DNA of 64,000 nt, taken from assembly GCA_035654795.1 (NCBI GenBank), contig DASRWC010000041.1, forward strand, positions 1 through 64,000, written 5' to 3'. The stretch's first letter is position 1. Each line of letters opens with the position of its first letter. The notes beneath the pieces were generated by a model. That model searched no databases, was not told where the DNA came from, and saw only the letters and a list, made by a program, of their open reading frames with translations. Below, in pieces: positions 60,853-64,000 of the stretch. Position numbers and translations under genes: made by a program. The DNA comes from JAAYLC01 sp035654795 (GTDB lineage: Bacteria > Bacteroidota > Bacteroidia > Flavobacteriales > Flavobacteriaceae).

Positions 60853-62877
60853 ATGGTTCCCCACGCAAATGAGCTAAAAAGTGAATCAAGTCCTTACTTA
60901 CTACAACACGCCAATAATCCGGTATGGTGGAAACCATTTTCTAAAAAAGCTTTCGAGCTTGCAAAAAAAGAGAATAAGCTTGTTGTCATAAGTATCGGCT
61001 ATGCCGCTTGCCACTGGTGCCATGTTATGGAGCACGAAAGTTTTGAAGACCCCGATGTGGCTGATGTCATGAACAAGCATTATGTCTGCATTAAAGTAGA
61101 TCGGGAAGAACGCCCCGATGTTGATCATGTTTACATTGAAGCAGTGCAACTGATGACAGGCTCTGCCGGATGGCCTCTTAACGTCGTAACTTTACCGGAT
61201 GGGCGACCTGTGTGGGGAGGAACATATTTTCGAAAAGAACAGTGGATCGAAAACCTGGAATCTATTCAGCAACTGTATGAACAGGATCCACAAGAACTTC
61301 TTAATTATGCCTCAAGACTTGAACAAGGTTTAAAAATATCTTTCCGGACAGACGGCAATACCACGCCGGACAGCATCCATTCCTTTGACTGGGAACGAAT
61401 TATAAAAATTTTCAAGTTAAATTTTGATCGCGTAAACGGTGGGTTTGGTCAAGCTCCAAAATTCATGCTTCCCGGAACCTTATCATTCTTACTGAAATAT
61501 GCAACGTTGAAAAAGGATGATGACCTGCAAGTTTATGTGCTTTCTTCCTTGGAGAAAATGGCGCAACGCGGAATCTTTGATCAATTAAATGGAGGTTTTT
61601 CTCGATATAGCACTGATAGCACATGGAGAATTCCACATTTTGAAAAGATGCTCTACGACAATGCCCAACTTTTGAGTTTGTACATCAATGCCTTCAAGAT
61701 TTCTAAAAAACCGATTTTTAAGCAAACTGCCATTGACATTATTGACTTCATATCTACGGAATTGACAGATGCTACCGCAGCTTTTTATTCTTCAATGGAT
61801 GCCGACAGTATAAATGAAAATGCACAACGAGAAGAAGGTTTCTACTACACCTTCACAATTCAGGAATTAGAAAATAGCATTACGGATTTTAATTTATTCT
61901 CTCAATATTATTACATGCTCCCTGAGGCGGAATGGGAAGGTCGTTTTGTTCTGCATCGGAGATTTTCTGATTCTGATTTCGCAAACAAGTTCAATATTTC
62001 AGTTGCATCTCTGAATGAAAAAGTGTCTGAATGGAAAAATACATTACGAGAACTTCAAAAGAAGCGAAAAAAACCAAGGCTGGATGATAAGGTTCTTACT
62101 GCGTGGAACGCCTTAACAATTATTGGTTTATTGGATGCTTATAGCGCCATTCCCGAGCAAAGATTCTTAGATATGGCACTCTCGAATGCTGAGTTCTTAA
62201 TTAAATATCAATTCAATGGTAATGAGCTTTGGCGAAATTATAAGAATGGAAAATCGTCTATTCCCGGATTCTTAGAAGATTATGCTTGGACTATTGCTGC
62301 TTTTATAAAATGCTATGAAATTACATCCGAGCTCAGATGGCTGGATCTCTCCGAAAAGCTCACCAAAAAGGTTCTGGAGGATTTTTATGATGGCAGTATT
62401 AGAAGTCTCAGCTTTACAACCGTGAAATCTCGTGAGGTTTTCATTCAGCCGGTTGATTTTCATGATGATGTCATCCCCTCTTCCGGCGCAGTCATGGCCG
62501 AGAATTTGTTTTTCCTGAGTCGTTATTTTGGAAATCCGGAATATGAAGATCTAAGCAAACAATTTTTATTAAATATTTTTGACCGATTAGAAACCTATCC
62601 CACAGGATTTTCTCATTGGCTAAATTTACTTTTAAACTTCACCGAAGATTTTCATGAAATTGCGGTAATTGGAAAAGATGCCCCGGAGCGAGCAAAAAGA
62701 ATTTTAGCCGAATATATTCCGAATAAAATTCTGGCATTCTCCACAAAAATTGAGTCTATACCTCTATTAAAAGGACGTTATAAACGTTATAGAACCCTAG
62801 CCTACCTCTGTCGAAATTCTGTCTGCGAACAACCTACTACCAATATCAATTCCTTAATTACTAAACTTAAGAATTAA
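60853..62877 (+). CDS. YyaL/SSP411-type thioredoxin-domain protein (DUF255)
   Basis: 674 residues. The N-terminal domain begins NELKSESSPYLLQHANNPVWW and has the thioredoxin-like CHWC motif (C53, C56) in YAACHWCHVMEHESFED, followed by VDREERPDVDHVY and SAGWPLNVVTLPDG. The rest is an (alpha/alpha)6-type barrel with FDQLNGGFSRYSTD and WRIPHFEKMLYDNAQL. The family (human SSP411, bacterial YyaL) is of uncertain function; a disulfide or sugar-epimerase-like role has been suggested from folds. No signal peptide. Follows the NifU-like gene by 20 bp. Confidence 0.94.
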   Translation: MVPHANELKSESSPYLLQHANNPVWWKPFSKKAFELAKKENKLVVISIGYAACHWCHVMEHESFEDPDVADVMNKHYVCIKVDREERPDVDHVYIEAVQLMTGSAGWPLNVVTLPDGRPVWGGTYFRKEQWIENLESIQQLYEQDPQELLNYASRLEQGLKISFRTDGNTTPDSIHSFDWERIIKIFKLNFDRVNGGFGQAPKFMLPGTLSFLLKYATLKKDDDLQVYVLSSLEKMAQRGIFDQLNGGFSRYSTDSTWRIPHFEKMLYDNAQLLSLYINAFKISKKPIFKQTAIDIIDFISTELTDATAAFYSSMDADSINENAQREEGFYYTFTIQELENSITDFNLFSQYYYMLPEAEWEGRFVLHRRFSDSDFANKFNISVASLNEKVSEWKNTLRELQKKRKKPRLDDKVLTAWNALTIIGLLDAYSAIPEQRFLDMALSNAEFLIKYQFNGNELWRNYKNGKSSIPGFLEDYAWTIAAFIKCYEITSELRWLDLSEKLTKKVLEDFYDGSIRSLSFTTVKSREVFIQPVDFHDDVIPSSGAVMAENLFFLSRYFGNPEYEDLSKQFLLNIFDRLETYPTGFSHWLNLLLNFTEDFHEIAVIGKDAPERAKRILAEYIPNKILAFSTKIESIPLLKGRYKRYRTLAYLCRNSVCEQPTTNINSLITKLKN

Positions 62878-62886
62878 AATTATTTT

Positions 62887-63732
62887 ATGGAAGACAAGAT
62901 CCATCAATTTGATGTGTATGTTGAACGTTTAATCACCAAAATCATCGATTTTTTACCTTCGCTGATTTCCGCATTATTAATATTAATTATCGGAATTTGG
63001 GTAATAAAATTTATTAAGAAATTAGTCAGACGATTTTTTACCAGGCGCCATCCGGACGCGACACTTGAAAATTTTATCAGTAGTTTGGTAGATTGGGCAC
63101 TCAAAATTCTGTTATTTGTATTGGTAGTAACTCAGCTCGGGGTTGAGTCAGCTTCACTTGTTGCAATGATTGGTGCAGCAGGTTTAGCCATTGGTCTGGC
63201 ACTCCAAGGATCATTATCAAACCTGGCCGGAGGTGTTTTATTATTGGTACTCCGTCCGTTTCGAGTGGGTGATTGGATCAGCGCCCAAGGGGTAGAAGGA
63301 ACAGTATCGGAAATATCCATATTCAATACCCGAATTACCACCTTCGGAAACCAAGTAGCTGTTATTCCCAATGGCAAACTCAGCAACGATAAAATTGTAA
63401 ATTACAACGCTCTAAACATTCGTCGAGAGAGCTTCACCTTCGGAATTGGTTATGGTGACGATATTAAACTTGCAAAGGAGATTTTGATGAACTTGGTAAT
63501 GGAACAGGATGCCGTATTAAAAGAAGAAGGGAAAATGCCCATGGTGGCAGTTGCTGCTCTAAATGAAAATTCGGTAGATTTAACGCTTCGCTACTGGGCA
63601 ACAAATGCAGACTTTTGGGATCTACACTTCTACGTTTTAGAAGAAGCTAAAAATAGATTAGATGCAGCGGGAATTGATATTCCATATCCTCAACGAGTAG
63701 TTCACGTGAAGGATTCCCTTCAGAAACAATAA
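62887..63732 (+). CDS. Small-conductance mechanosensitive channel (MscS family)
   Basis: 281 residues with three N-terminal transmembrane helices (about residues 17-38, 62-83 and 90-112). The pore helix TM3 reads LVAMIGAAGLAIGLALQGSLSNLAGG, the glycine/alanine-packed signature of MscS. The beta domain begins VLRPFRVGDWISAQGVEGTVSEI with the FNTRITTFGNQVAVIPNGKLSND motif. It opens under membrane tension to relieve osmotic down-shock. It begins 9 bp after the YyaL-type gene and may be co-transcribed with it. Confidence 0.95.
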   Translation: MEDKIHQFDVYVERLITKIIDFLPSLISALLILIIGIWVIKFIKKLVRRFFTRRHPDATLENFISSLVDWALKILLFVLVVTQLGVESASLVAMIGAAGLAIGLALQGSLSNLAGGVLLLVLRPFRVGDWISAQGVEGTVSEISIFNTRITTFGNQVAVIPNGKLSNDKIVNYNALNIRRESFTFGIGYGDDIKLAKEILMNLVMEQDAVLKEEGKMPMVAVAALNENSVDLTLRYWATNADFWDLHFYVLEEAKNRLDAAGIDIPYPQRVVHVKDSLQKQ

Positions 63733-63749
63733 TGGAGCCCAAGGCGGCA

Positions 63750-63763
63750 TAGAGAATAGATTA
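63750..63763. repeat. Possible short remnant of a TAGA heptamer array
   Basis: Two consecutive 7-mers TAGAGAA and TAGATTA, followed by a degenerate GATTATG, stand after the MscS stop. They match the TAGA core and 7-bp period of the arrays at 3769 and 5178, but two units could be chance. Confidence 0.35.
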
Positions 63764-63879
63764 GATTATGGAGCAAATCAAAGCTCAAAGCGCTCCATAC
63801 AAATAAATTACAATAAACCAATCACTTATTTAAGAAAGATCCATATTTTTGTATTTATTTGAATTTTACAACGACAACT

Positions 63880-64000
63880 ATGAAAAAAATTTTGATAGCA
63901 TGTTTTAGTCTGTGCTTAGGTTTCTCGGCTATCGGTCAGCGTATGAACAGTGAATTGGATATTCACTCAAGAACCATCGATTTGAACGAAAAAGCATTGG
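63880..64000 (+). CDS. 5' end of a secreted protein gene, cut by the window end
   Basis: The ATG at 63880 opens a frame that stays open to the last base (40 codons). It encodes a signal peptide, MKKILIACFSLCLGFSAIGQ, then RMNSELDIHSRTIDLNEKAL. The start is the only one consistent with the signal peptide. No family can be named from so short a piece. Located 147 bp after MscS, with no promoter motif obvious. Confidence 0.7.
   Translation, partial: MKKILIACFSLCLGFSAIGQRMNSELDIHSRTIDLNEKAL

Noticed and set aside
1..64000. CRISPR array, restriction-modification, toxin-antitoxin or other defence system
   Set aside because: No spaced repeats, methyltransferase motifs, nuclease cassettes or small toxin pairs are visible in any frame.

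Overview
The window looks like chromosomal core genome of a marine-type member of the Flavobacteriaceae (phylum Bacteroidota). The evidence is the modest GC content, promoters of the Bacteroidota TTG-N19/20-TAnnTTTG type, lipoproteins and secreted proteins with type IX secretion (T9SS) sorting tails, a PorP/SprF-like protein, K+-type membrane pyrophosphatase, NhaD, and the conserved pdxJ | CBS-nadK-DUF6089-uppS-bamA-ompH-ompH-murI block. I see no insertion sequences, prophage, CRISPR array or rRNA. One tRNA (Val, anticodon UAC) is present. I assign the family with fair confidence but not a genus.

Layout. 0-6.2 kb: a BlaR1/BlaI-type regulatory pair with its operator-promoter, a secreted propeller-like protein coupled to a deoxynucleoside kinase, an MgtC/DUF4010 membrane protein bracketed by heptamer repeats, and a D-2-hydroxyacid dehydrogenase. 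6.2-16.5 kb: a frameshifted sugar O-acetyltransferase, a GH20 hexosaminidase, the membrane pyrophosphatase, a prohibitin-like protein, small envelope proteins, the TIGR02587/TIGR02588 pair and a Bcr/CflA-type efflux pump. 16.7-22.7 kb: tRNA-Val, then leftward nhaD, exbB-exbD-tonB-folC, and anmK. 22.9-31.1 kb: acyl-CoA dehydrogenase, putative porin, rnhB, a large unknown lipoprotein, small secreted proteins and lipB. 31.2-37.4 kb: two tandem T9SS-exported metalloproteases, then a leftward three-gene unit of a 53-residue YqaE/Pmp3 protein and two lipoproteins. 37.5-45.3 kb: lysS, a cell-wall glucosaminidase, a PLP deaminase, clpX-clpP, trigger factor and a small membrane protein. 45.5-50 kb: SGNH lipoprotein and FadL-type porin, an alpha/beta hydrolase and pdxJ. 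50.1-58.1 kb: CBS protein, nadK, DUF6089, uppS, bamA, two Skp/OmpH proteins and murI. 58.1-64 kb: gamma-carbonic anhydrase-like protein, PorP/SprF, NifU-like protein, YyaL/SSP411-type thioredoxin-domain protein, MscS channel, and the first 40 codons of a secreted protein cut by the window end.

Functionally the window is dominated by envelope biology: outer-membrane assembly (BamA, Skp, UppS), energised transport (ExbBD/TonB), lipoproteins, T9SS cargo, cell-wall turnover (AnmK, glucosaminidase, GH20, MurI), ion homeostasis (H+-PPase, NhaD, MscS, YqaE) and protein quality control (trigger factor, ClpXP).

I found no convincing new multi-gene system. The points most worth a second look are the apparent replacement of the second catalytic cysteine of MurI by serine, the pyrophosphatase gate glutamate sitting in TM5 rather than TM6, the heptamer arrays around the MgtC gene, the single-base frameshift in the acetyltransferase, the BlaI operator placed inside a Bacteroidota promoter, the missed yqaE operon, and the Skp paralogue with a very long charged tail. 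All family names come from recognising motifs by eye; no database search was run.
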